In this document: one piece after another, positions 1 to 6,445 of the stretch
Layout of the letters: each line of letters opens with the position of its first letter
Numbering within the stretch: the first letter of the stretch is position 1
NCBI GenBank assembly: GCA_005116795.1
Contig: SWDL01000478.1
Coordinates: 1-6,445, forward strand
DNA length: 6,445 nucleotides
Direction: 5' to 3'
Origin: Nitrospira sp.
Lineage (GTDB): Bacteria; Nitrospirota; Nitrospiria; Nitrospirales; Nitrospiraceae
Notes under the pieces: model-generated
The model's database searches: none
What the model saw: only the letters and a program-made list of their open reading frames with translations
Told to the model about the DNA's origin: nothing
Program-made: the position numbers and the translations under genes

Positions 1-271
1 GACCGAGTTCGGCAAGACGCCCTATTTGAGCGTGAGCGAGTTCGAATCGCTGGGGTACCGAGTCATTCTGTTTCCCGTCTCGACGCTCAGGGCGGCGGCT
101 AAGGCGGTGGAACAGCTTCTGGATGAACTGAAAGCGCGCGGCACTCAGCAGCATTGGCTCGGCCGGATGCAGACTCGGCAACAGCTCTACGACCTGTTGC
201 GGTACGACGAGTACGAGCGACGAGAGCAGGAATCGACAAGAAATCCAAAGACAGAACGCCGGGGCGAGTGA
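1..271 (+). CDS. prpB: 2-methylisocitrate lyase, C-terminal part (5' end outside window)
   Basis: This is the last 89 codons of a gene that begins before the window; the readable frame starts at base 2. PrpB cleaves 2-methylisocitrate to pyruvate and succinate in the cytoplasmic 2-methylcitrate cycle and belongs to the isocitrate lyase/PEP mutase TIM-barrel superfamily. The visible part starts with TEFGKTP, the typical segment near the end of the barrel. A stretch matching the family pattern 'LYPLSAFRAM..A' follows (here LFPVSTLRAAAKAVEQ). It ends with the C-terminal helix motif GTQ...MQTRQQLYDLLRYDEYE, which closely matches the PrpB pattern GTQ...MQTR.ELY....Y..YE. The catalytic residues lie upstream and cannot be checked. 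The stop is 14 bases before the synthase gene, so the two are probably co-transcribed. The substrate is assigned as methylisocitrate rather than isocitrate from this C-terminal motif and the neighbouring synthase. Confidence 0.9.
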   Translation, partial: TEFGKTPYLSVSEFESLGYRVILFPVSTLRAAAKAVEQLLDELKARGTQQHWLGRMQTRQQLYDLLRYDEYERREQESTRNPKTERRGE

Positions 272-280
272 AGGACGGAG
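272..280 (+). promoter_or_regulatory. Ribosome binding site of prpC
   Basis: The purine-rich stretch AAGGACGGAG begins right after the prpB stop, and its GGAG (277-280) sits 5 bases before the ATG at 286. It decides the start. An in-frame GTG at 268 overlaps the prpB stop and a further in-frame ATG lies at 154 inside prpB, but neither has a comparable site, and homology begins only after 286. Confidence 0.6.
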
Positions 281-285
281 CCACG

Positions 286-1437
286 ATGTCCCCGATAGAG
301 TCGATTCAGCCGTACAGCCCGGGGCTCGAAGGAGTCATCGCCGGAGAGTCGGCCCTTTGCCTCGTGGATGAAGGCGAAGCAGGATTGAGGTACCGAGGCT
401 ATGCCATCGGGGACTTGGCGGAGCGGGGCAATTTCGAAGAGGCGGCATTCCTATTGCTGCTCGGGAAGTTGCCGACCGGAAAAGAGCTGGACGACTTCCG
501 CGCATTGATCCGCGAACAGCAGAGACTCCCCGGCCCCGTCGAAGCCTTCATCGGGGTGATTCCTCGGCGGGCCCACCCGATGGACATCTTGCGGACGGGC
601 GTGTCCCTTCTCGGCATGACCGATCCGGAGGCGGCAGATGAGGGGCATGACGTCAACGTCCGTAAATCCATCCGCCTGCTGGCTCAGATTCCCATGGTCA
701 TGGCTGCAGCCTATCGGTGCTCTCACGCGAAGTGTCAGGTCGCTCCCGATCCCGGCCTCACCTTCGCAGAGAATCTCCTGTATCTCCTCACGGACCGGAA
801 AGGCGACGAACAGGCCGCGCACATGAGCCGCGCGTTGGATGTCTCGCTCACCCTCTATGCGGAACATGAGTTCAACGCGTCCACGTTCGCGGCCCGGGTC
901 GCGGCTTCGACCTTGACGGACCTGCACGCCGCCGTGACCGCGGCCATCGGCGCCCTCAAAGGCCCCTTGCACGGAGGCGCCAACGAAGCGGTCGCGTCCA
1001 TGTTCCTGCAGATCCAGAGCCCCGACCGGGCCGAGCCGTGGATCAACGCGGCGCTCGCGTCGAAACAGCGGGTGATGGGATTCGGGCACCGGGTCCTCAA
1101 ACAAGGAGACTCTCGCTCCCTGATCGTGCAGCGCCAGGCCGAGGCCTTGAGTCGGGCTTGCGGAGACCGGCGCTGGTTCGACATCGCCACGATCGTGGAT
1201 CGGACGATGCAACGGGAGAAGGGTCTCTACCCCAATTTGGATTTCTACACGGCGGTAGCCTATCTGCTGATGGGCATCCCGCGCGATCTCTACACGCCGC
1301 TGTTCGTCTGTGCTCGCATCACCGGTTGGTGCGCGCACATCATCGAACAGCAAGACAATAATCGGTTGATCCGGCCCAGAGCCCTCTACACGGGTCCGCC
1401 GCCGCAGCCCTATGTGCCGATTGCGCAACGAGCCTGA
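286..1437 (+). CDS. prpC: 2-methylcitrate synthase / citrate synthase
   Basis: A complete 383-residue protein of the short bacterial citrate synthase family (usual length about 370-390). The expected reaction is condensation of propionyl-CoA with oxaloacetate to 2-methylcitrate, probably with some acetyl-CoA/citrate activity. The N-terminus carries YSPGLEGVIAGE (about 10-21) and GLRYRGYAIGDLAE, typical of the family. The three catalytic residues are visible: His229 in GPLHGGANE, His268 in the signature GFGHRVLKQGDSR, and Asp319 in YPNLDFYTA. The open frame extends upstream to 154 inside prpB, but the ATG at 286 has the better ribosome binding site and fits family length. Family membership is clear. 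The choice of methylcitrate over citrate synthase rests on the adjacent prpB, because sequence motifs alone do not separate the two activities. The ligase gene follows after 18 bases. Confidence 0.88.
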   Translation: MSPIESIQPYSPGLEGVIAGESALCLVDEGEAGLRYRGYAIGDLAERGNFEEAAFLLLLGKLPTGKELDDFRALIREQQRLPGPVEAFIGVIPRRAHPMDILRTGVSLLGMTDPEAADEGHDVNVRKSIRLLAQIPMVMAAAYRCSHAKCQVAPDPGLTFAENLLYLLTDRKGDEQAAHMSRALDVSLTLYAEHEFNASTFAARVAASTLTDLHAAVTAAIGALKGPLHGGANEAVASMFLQIQSPDRAEPWINAALASKQRVMGFGHRVLKQGDSRSLIVQRQAEALSRACGDRRWFDIATIVDRTMQREKGLYPNLDFYTAVAYLLMGIPRDLYTPLFVCARITGWCAHIIEQQDNNRLIRPRALYTGPPPQPYVPIAQRA

Positions 1438-1455
1438 AGAGGAGCGACAACACCG

Positions 1456-3153
1456 ATGGCCGGCATGGACCTCGCGGATCACATCGCACAAGCGCAGCAC
1501 ATGGACGGCCCTAGATTTAGCCTGCCCTGGCGATCCTTCGAAGAGTTCTTTACCGCTCGTGTGAACGATCCTGCCTTGGCCGAGCGGCCATTCCTCGTCT
1601 ATCTCGACGATGAACGACGTGTCCGTCGCACCTATTCGTATTCGCAGTTCGGTTGGACGGTGAGCCAACTGGCACTGGTCCTGAGACAACAGGGGCTGCG
1701 GCGCGGCGGACGCCTCGCCACGATGTGCTTCAACCATGACCAGGCCGTCTTGCTCTATTTTGCCGCCTGGACGATCGGCGTTGCCGTGGTGCCGATCAAT
1801 GTGGAGGAGTCAGAGCAGAAAAAACGCTATATCCTCGAACATTCGGAGGCCACGGTGATCTGTTGCTGGGCGGACTGTCTCGAAGAAGTTCGGGCGATTC
1901 AAAAACAGGTGCCGGGTCTCCGGCGCGTCATCCCGATCGGCGATGACGGCCTGCTCGCCTCGGTTCCGCTCGACCCGAGTTCGATGGGAGACGCCTCTGA
2001 ACCGGAGGAAGTCAGTCTGAGCGACGAGGCCTTGATCGTCTACACCTCCGGCACCACCGGAGAACCGAAGGGCGTCGTGCTGACCGCGGAGAACCTCCTC
2101 ATCGACGCCGACGGGATCGCGGACTGGCACGGATTCACGTCCGATGATCGTCTCATGTGCGTGCTGCCGATTCACCACGTGAACGGCGCCGTGGTCACCT
2201 TGGTCACGCCCTTCTACTTCGGCGGAGGGGTGGTGCTCACCCGCAAGTTCAAGGCAGGGACGTTCTGGCGGCATATCCACGCCGAGGGCGTCACCTGCGT
2301 CAGCGTCGTGCCGACCGTGCTGGAATTCTTGCTGATGATGAAGGAAGACGCGCGCCACGACGACCTCAGCCGATTCCGCGGCGTGATTTGCGGAGCCGGC
2401 CCGCTCCTCAAAGACACGGCGTTCCGGTTTACCGAACGGTTCGGGGTGCCGATCCATCACGGCTATGGCCTGTCCGAGACGACCTGCTACTCCTGTTTTC
2501 TCCCGCGCGACCTCTCGGCCGACGAGCGGCGCCGCTGGCTGATCGAGTATGAATTCCCCTCGATCGGTTCGCCGATCCGCCATAACGAGATGGCGATCCT
2601 GGACGAACGGGGCCGCCCGCTGCCGGAGCACCGGCGGGGCGAGATCTGTATTCGTGGGCGCACGGTCTGCCGGGGGTACTTCAAACGGCCGGATGCGAAC
2701 GAGGCGGCCTTTCGCGGGGGGTGGTTCAGGTCGGGCGACGAAGGGTTCTACGTGCGGGATAAGGAAGGCCGTCCCTTCTTCTTCATTTCGGGACGGATCA
2801 AGGAGCTGATTATCCGGGGAGGCATCAACATCTCGCCCCTGGAGATCGACGAAGTCTTGCGGGGCCATCCGGAGATCACGTTCGCCATGGCCGTGCCGTT
2901 TGAACACCGTCTCTATGGGGAGGAGATCGCCGCCTATCTGGTGCCGAAGAACGCGACGGCCCCCCCCAAGGAGGCCGATCTCCTCGCCTACTGTCGCGGC
3001 CGTCTGCCGTTTGCGAAACGGCCCAAGGTCTTCCTGTTCGGAGAAGACATTCCGTACACGTCGACGGGCAAACCCAAACGGATCGAACTCGCGAAGCGCC
3101 TGGCCCCCGAGCTCGCGGCCTATCGAGAGGTCCGGTTCGTCGATCGCGGCTGA
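1456..3153 (+). CDS. Acyl-CoA synthetase (AMP-forming), FadD/CaiC-like class I adenylate-forming enzyme
   Basis: A complete 565-residue ligase that should activate a carboxylic acid via an acyl-AMP to an acyl-CoA in the cytoplasm. Core motifs occur in order: phosphate-binding loop YTSGTTGEPKG (196-206), HHVNGAVVTL (about 240-250), GYGLSETT (336-343), the ribose-binding Asp428 in GGWFRSGDEGFY, hinge region SGRIKELIIRGG (445-456), and C-terminal catalytic Lys539 in STGKPKR. The small C-terminal domain is complete, so the enzyme looks active. GYGLSETT and the HxNG motif place it with fatty-acid, coumarate, malonate and carnitine CoA ligases. It does not look like PrpE or acetyl-CoA synthetase, which are longer (about 630-650 residues) and carry a WQTETG-type motif. 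The substrate cannot be read from the sequence; propionate or another short or medium acyl chain is inferred from the prp neighbours. GGAG at 1441-1444 supports the ATG at 1456, with a slightly long 11-base spacing. A run of eight C occurs at 2960-2967, with the frame intact. Confidence 0.9.
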   Translation: MAGMDLADHIAQAQHMDGPRFSLPWRSFEEFFTARVNDPALAERPFLVYLDDERRVRRTYSYSQFGWTVSQLALVLRQQGLRRGGRLATMCFNHDQAVLLYFAAWTIGVAVVPINVEESEQKKRYILEHSEATVICCWADCLEEVRAIQKQVPGLRRVIPIGDDGLLASVPLDPSSMGDASEPEEVSLSDEALIVYTSGTTGEPKGVVLTAENLLIDADGIADWHGFTSDDRLMCVLPIHHVNGAVVTLVTPFYFGGGVVLTRKFKAGTFWRHIHAEGVTCVSVVPTVLEFLLMMKEDARHDDLSRFRGVICGAGPLLKDTAFRFTERFGVPIHHGYGLSETTCYSCFLPRDLSADERRRWLIEYEFPSIGSPIRHNEMAILDERGRPLPEHRRGEICIRGRTVCRGYFKRPDANEAAFRGGWFRSGDEGFYVRDKEGRPFFFISGRIKELIIRGGINISPLEIDEVLRGHPEITFAMAVPFEHRLYGEEIAAYLVPKNATAPPKEADLLAYCRGRLPFAKRPKVFLFGEDIPYTSTGKPKRIELAKRLAPELAAYREVRFVDRG

Positions 3154-3171
3154 GCGGCGGAGCACAAGCCT

Positions 3172-5068
3172 GTGACGAAGAATCTGTTCAAAGGCCTGGA
3201 GCGGATCGAGGAAGCGCGGGAACGCTTCGTCGGACCCAGCTTCATGGCGGGCCTCTACGAAGGTCGTCCGAATTTCGAGCTGCTCTGTCTGCCGCCGGAG
3301 TCCTCCGGGGAGCACAGCGCGGGAGAGGCCTACGGCAAGGAGATCGAAGCCTTCCTCACGCGCGAAGTGGACCCCGACGAAATCGAGCGTACCGCCAAGA
3401 TCCCCGAGTCGGTCTTGACCGGCCTCTTCGCGCGTGGCGCGTTCGCGATGAAAATTCCCACTGGGATTCTCCTATACGAACTACGGGCGCGTGCTGACCC
3501 TGATCGCGAGCTGGAGCAATATTCTGGCGCTGACCGTCGCGGTTCCCCAATCCATCGGCATCGGAATGCCCATCCTCTTGTTCGGAACCGAAGAGCAGAA
3601 AAAGAAGTACCTCCCGCTCGTCGCTCGAGAAGCGATTTCAGCCTTCGCGCTCACCGAGCCCATGACCGGATCGGACGCCGCCAATATCCGGACCGAAGCG
3701 GTGCTGGAGGCGTCCGGCGGCCACTTCCGCGTCAACGGAGAAAAGCTCTGGTGCACCAACGGACCGATCGCTCGCTACCTGACGCTCATCGCGCGGGTCC
3801 CGGCCAGGCGCGTTCAGCAGGACGGCAAGCCGGTCTGGCAGCCTGCGCCGGAAGGCAAAGACGCTGAAGACCACGTCCATTCGGCCTTCATTCTCGACAT
3901 GCGGACGCCCGGGGTTCAGATTCGCCAGCGATGCCGATTCGAAGGCTGCCGGGGCATTGAAAACGCGCATATCACGCTCCACGACGTGCCGGTGGCGGCG
4001 GAGAACGTGATCGGGCAGATCGGACAGGGGCTGAAATATGCGCTGACGATTCTCAACGTCGGCCGCGCCGTCAGCATTCCGGCCATTTGCCTGGGCATGG
4101 CCAAGCAGGCCTGGCAGCCGACGTTGGATCGCGCCAACCAGCGCCATACGTTTGGTCAGCCGCTGGCCGCGCGCCAGACGCAGCAAGTGCGGATCGGCCG
4201 AATGGCGGCCGACTTGTACGCCATGGAAGCGGTCGCGCACCTGGTGTGGCGTTTGGCGGATCAGCACCGGCATGACATCCGCATCGAAGCCGCCATCGCC
4301 AAGCTCTTCTGTTCCGAGCAAGCCATTCGGTTCGTGCGTGATGCCCAGATCATCTTCGGCGGGATGGGGTACGAGACCGCGGACTCCAAACGCGTTCGCG
4401 GAGAGCCGGCGTTCGGCATCGAGCAACTCGTGCGGGACGTGGAAATGTATCGAATCGGCGAGGGGGCCACCGATATTCTGCGGCCCTTCGTGGCGCGCGA
4501 GGGCCTCGATGCGCACCTGGATCGGACGAAGGGGTTGTTCTCGGGCGAATTGAGCGGCGCCGGACGCGCGGCGGAATGGCTGAGGCTGCTCCGGTTCTAT
4601 GCGTCCTGGTATGCCGGACAATGGCGGCAACGACGGCTGCCCCACCGGGCTGAGTGCCGGCATCCCGGAGTTCGGCCGGCCTTTCGCTACATCGAACGGA
4701 CCAGCCGACGGCTCGCCCGATCCATCTTCTACGCCATGGTCGTCCATCGGGAAGGGCTTCGGGACGATCAAGGCCGACAACAGCGCATCGAGGCCGTCGG
4801 CGAGGACCTCCTCGTCATGGCCGCCGCCGCGCTGAAGGCGGAGTCCGACGAGCGGTTCGGAGCATGCAGTGAGGCATGGGAGTTGGCCGGTGAGTTCTTC
4901 ATCGGCGCCAGAGACCGGATCAGGCGAAACATCCGAGAATTGCTTCGCAACCGCGACGGCCCCTCAGCCGCAACAGGCCGGCGCGCGTTGTCCGGCCGCT
5001 ACGCTTCCCTCTCGGAAGGCGGCATCCGTCGAGGGCTCTTCGACTATCTTTCCAGGAAAAACCGGTAG
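3172..5068 (+). pseudogene. Acyl-CoA dehydrogenase (VLCAD/ACAD9-like), frameshifted by an apparent 14-base loss
   Basis: FAD-dependent acyl-CoA dehydrogenases introduce the alpha,beta double bond in the first beta-oxidation step and pass electrons to ETF. Translation begins at GTG 3172 (GGAG at 3159-3162) and runs 96 codons to AMKIP at 3459. It then loses homology, though that frame stays open to 3867. Homology resumes one frame over at 3461 as LGFSYTNYGRVL and continues to the TAG at 5066-5068. The family expects IP-x-EYGGLG here, so about five codons are replaced by a single A. The rest looks normal: ALTEPMTGSD (3644-3676), GEKLWCTNG (3740-3763 region), RHTFGQPL (4142-4165), FGGMGYE (4355-4375), and the catalytic-base Glu at 4460-4462 in GEGATDILR. 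A C-terminal helical extension of roughly 180 residues is typical of the VLCAD/ACAD9 subfamily. Restored length would be about 636 residues. A downstream GTG at 3491 opens the second frame but lacks a ribosome binding site and most of the N-terminal domain. The gene is either recently inactivated or affected by a sequence error. Confidence 0.85.
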
Positions 5069-5086
5069 CCCCGCAGACTTCCTCCA

Positions 5087-5120
5087 GCCGGTCAGGGACG
5101 TCCGAAAGGTCGAGACCGGC
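5087..5120. repeat. Inverted repeat with internal palindrome between the operon and the outer-membrane gene
   Basis: A perfect 7-base inverted repeat, GCCGGTC (5087-5093) and GACCGGC (5114-5120), is separated by 20 bases that contain the 8-base palindrome GGACGTCC (5096-5103). No T-run follows, so it is not a standard intrinsic terminator. It could form an mRNA 3' hairpin that ends or protects the operon transcript, or act as an operator for the downstream gene. In GC-rich DNA, chance occurrence is also possible. Confidence 0.4.
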
Positions 5121-5140
5121 AACACCCGGCATGGTATGAT
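5112..5140 (+). promoter_or_regulatory. Possible sigma-70-type promoter for the outer-membrane protein gene
   Basis: TATGAT (5135-5140) matches five of six bases of the -10 consensus. The hexamer 17 bases upstream, GAGACC (5112-5117), matches the -35 consensus at only three positions. It would overlap the right arm of the inverted repeat. The predicted transcript would begin only about five bases before the ATG at 5152, leaving no room for a ribosome binding site. This argues against the promoter unless the message is leaderless. Confidence 0.2.
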
Positions 5141-5151
5141 GACGAGGACTC

Positions 5152-6255
5152 ATGGCCTATCCACGCGTTCCGCTCAGATCGCGCGGGGCATCGGGCTGCC
5201 CCCGGCGATGCAGATTGACCGAGACACTCTTCCTATTCTTGTGCGGGGGGCTAGGGCTCGCCCTCGGCATTCCGGAGAGTCTTTCCGCCTCCGGCTTGGC
5301 CCCGTCGCAGGAAGAGATCCAAAAATATCGGAACAGTTGGAACCCCCTGTCGTATGGCCCGCTCATGGTCATTTCGGCGGACCTGCATCCCCAGGGGCAA
5401 TGCAACCTCCGGCCCTTCTTCTTCAGCCAAATCAGCGAAAAGCGGTTCGGCAATGACCTTTCCGTAGACCGGACGACCTCCTCCACACATTCCTATGCGA
5501 TCTCTCCCCTCGTGACGGGCGGGTGCGGGGTCACCGATCACTTCGAGGTCGGCTTCGCGATCAGCGCCTCCTCTTTCTGGGCCAGAGACAGCACGAGGTT
5601 CAATGCGGGGCAGGGCGGTCCTGTCACGACGAATACAGGTATCGGTGATCTCACGATCGGGTTCGCCTATCGGCCCATCGTTCAAGACCCCGGTAGCTGG
5701 CGCCCTTCGATCACACCCATTACCCAGATCGCGCTCCCGACCAGTCGATGGCTGACGAGCACCAAGGCTCCGCCGGGAGACTTTTTGCCCCTCGGGCGTC
5801 TCCCGGCTTCTCGATTTGGAAGGCCGAGCATCACGGAGGGCCTCCTGTTCCGCAAGAATATTCAGCCCTTTCGAATCAGCGGCGGCATGTACTACACCTA
5901 TCACTTTACAGGGAGCGAGGCCGGGCAAGACACGCATGTTTCGGACGTCATCAACACGCGCCTGGCCTTCGAATACGTCGTCGATGACAAAAAAGGGCTC
6001 GCGTACAATCTCGAGTTCGTGGGATTGCATGGTGTTCCCTTCCGTCTTGATGGACGGGAGATCAACCGCGGACTGAAGCACGGATTTACCAGTCTTGGGG
6101 TGGAGCCCGCCGTGCAATTCAAGCTCACGGACCGACTGGCCGGCTCGGCCGGGGTCCTGTTCACGGTCGCCGGACAAAACGCGCTCGACGGCATTTATCC
6201 CAACTTCTCGCTCTTTTGGTTTTGGAGCAAGAGCGGCAAGATCATCATGCGCTGA
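5152..6255 (+). CDS. Predicted outer-membrane beta-barrel protein, MetA-pathway/phenol-degradation-like
   Basis: A 367-residue secreted protein. An arginine-rich n-region (residues 5-21) precedes a hydrophobic core (about 26-40, LFLFLCGGLGLALGI), with likely cleavage near SLSASG (43-48). The mature part has alternating-pattern strands and short turns. Segments such as GVTDHFEVGFAI (126-137) and GIGDLTIGFAYR (163-174) resemble the outer-membrane family named after the MetA pathway of phenol degradation, often annotated as transporters of unknown substrate. The C-terminal strands (LTDRLAGSAGVLFTVAG and NFSLFWFW) also fit a barrel, but the chain ends in SKSGKIIMR rather than the usual terminal aromatic residue. 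Two cysteines (84 and 125) could form a disulfide. AGGA lies only three bases before the ATG at 5152. An alternative TTG at 5215 would remove the positive n-region, so 5152 is preferred. The gene lies 83 bases after the catabolic operon; a role in substrate uptake is only a guess. Confidence 0.7.
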   Translation: MAYPRVPLRSRGASGCPRRCRLTETLFLFLCGGLGLALGIPESLSASGLAPSQEEIQKYRNSWNPLSYGPLMVISADLHPQGQCNLRPFFFSQISEKRFGNDLSVDRTTSSTHSYAISPLVTGGCGVTDHFEVGFAISASSFWARDSTRFNAGQGGPVTTNTGIGDLTIGFAYRPIVQDPGSWRPSITPITQIALPTSRWLTSTKAPPGDFLPLGRLPASRFGRPSITEGLLFRKNIQPFRISGGMYYTYHFTGSEAGQDTHVSDVINTRLAFEYVVDDKKGLAYNLEFVGLHGVPFRLDGREINRGLKHGFTSLGVEPAVQFKLTDRLAGSAGVLFTVAGQNALDGIYPNFSLFWFWSKSGKIIMR

Positions 6256-6261
6256 CCCGCA

Positions 6262-6445
6262 CTATTCAGGAGGACTTCTACTGCAACGCAGCGTGAACTG
6301 TTTCAACGTCGACGTGAGTTCTTCCGCCAGACCCAGGAGTTCATGCACTTCCGTGGCGGCTTGCGTGATGGCCGACTTGTTGCCTTCACTCATCATCGCG
6401 ACCGATTGGACATTCTCGCTGATCTGCACCGTCGCCTTGCTCTGT
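6262..6445 (-). CDS. Methyl-accepting chemotaxis protein, C-terminal end (5' part outside window)
   Basis: Reading the minus strand from 6444 to the TAG at 6262-6264 gives 60 residues and a stop. The sequence is a continuous amphipathic helix, including ATVQISENVQSVAMMSEGNK and then ITQAATEVHELLGLAEELTSTLKQF. This is the typical last stretch of the cytoplasmic signalling coiled coil of chemoreceptors, which commonly ends in a pattern like A..EL..LA.EL...V..F. Chemoreceptors relay ligand signals to CheA/CheW at the cell membrane. The chain ends in SRSPPE, with no C-terminal CheR-binding pentapeptide such as NWETF. The conserved hairpin tip, transmembrane helices and sensor domain lie beyond the window, so the ligand and membrane topology are unknown. 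The gene converges on the outer-membrane protein gene with six bases between the stops and no evident terminator. Confidence 0.8.
   Translation of the reverse strand, partial: QSKATVQISENVQSVAMMSEGNKSAITQAATEVHELLGLAEELTSTLKQFTLRCSRSPPE

Noticed and set aside
154..285. Upstream extension of prpC to an ATG inside prpB
   Set aside because: The extra 44 residues do not resemble citrate synthase, overlap the conserved PrpB C-terminus, and lack a better ribosome binding site.
451..1737. Minus-strand open frame of about 430 codons opposite prpC
   Set aside because: It spans the prpC/ligase junction and has no domain signature; it is a GC-rich shadow.
1810..3315. Long minus-strand open frame of about 500 codons opposite the ligase gene
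   Set aside because: Composition is arginine/proline-rich with no recognisable motifs, and it mirrors the codon bias of a GC-rich gene. The opposite strand encodes a complete ligase.
3445..3495. Programmed ribosomal frameshift joining the two dehydrogenase frames
   Set aside because: No classical slippery heptamer, stimulatory stop or evident pseudoknot was seen, and frameshifting would still leave the conserved EYGG loop missing.
3460..3867. Continuation of the first dehydrogenase frame as a genuine 231-residue protein
   Set aside because: After 3459 the translation loses all family similarity and becomes arginine/proline-rich, while the true sequence continues in the next frame.
3638..4780. 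Minus-strand open frame opposite the acyl-CoA dehydrogenase
   Set aside because: No recognisable family features; the + strand carries clear dehydrogenase motifs throughout.
4869..5456. 195-codon + strand open frame across the dehydrogenase end and the outer-membrane gene start
   Set aside because: It overlaps two better supported genes in another frame and shows no domain or signal.
6267..6300. Strong Shine-Dalgarno-like AGGAGGA at the window's end suggesting another + strand gene
   Set aside because: No suitably placed start codon with an open frame follows, and the region encodes the chemoreceptor C-terminus on the minus strand.

Overview
The window is a GC-rich, densely coding piece of a Gram-negative bacterial chromosome. 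It holds one four-gene catabolic operon on the + strand, then an outer-membrane-protein gene on the + strand, and finally the tail of a chemotaxis receptor gene on the - strand. The outer-membrane beta-barrel protein indicates a diderm cell and the receptor indicates chemotaxis. The protein style reminds me of Nitrospirota (Nitrospira-like) genomes, but that is an impression I cannot test here.

Positions 1-5068 read as a single transcription unit with gaps of 14, 18 and 18 bases. It contains the 3' end of a methylisocitrate lyase gene (prpB, 1-271), a complete citrate/2-methylcitrate synthase gene (prpC, 286-1437), a complete class I acyl-CoA ligase gene of the FadD/CaiC type (1456-3153), and a long VLCAD/ACAD9-type acyl-CoA dehydrogenase gene (3172-5068). 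The proposed logic is that the ligase activates a carboxylic acid to its CoA thioester and the dehydrogenase starts its beta-oxidation. PrpC and PrpB would then clear the propionyl-CoA through the 2-methylcitrate cycle, giving pyruvate and succinate. The dehydratase step (PrpD or AcnD) is not in the window and may lie upstream.

The main anomaly is that the acyl-CoA dehydrogenase gene is broken. Its reading frame jumps at about 3460, exactly inside the family's conserved IP-x-EYGGLG loop, as if 14 bases had been lost. Both halves are otherwise well preserved, so this is either a very recent inactivation or an assembly/sequencing error.

Positions 5069-5151 form a short intergenic region with a perfect 7-base inverted repeat around an 8-base palindrome and a weak promoter-like element. 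Positions 5152-6255 encode a secreted beta-barrel-like protein resembling the MetA-pathway/phenol-degradation outer-membrane family. It converges, with only 6 bases between stop codons, on the C-terminal 60 codons of a methyl-accepting chemotaxis protein gene (6262-6445, - strand). I saw no RNA genes, mobile elements or CRISPR arrays, and no convincingly new biological system.
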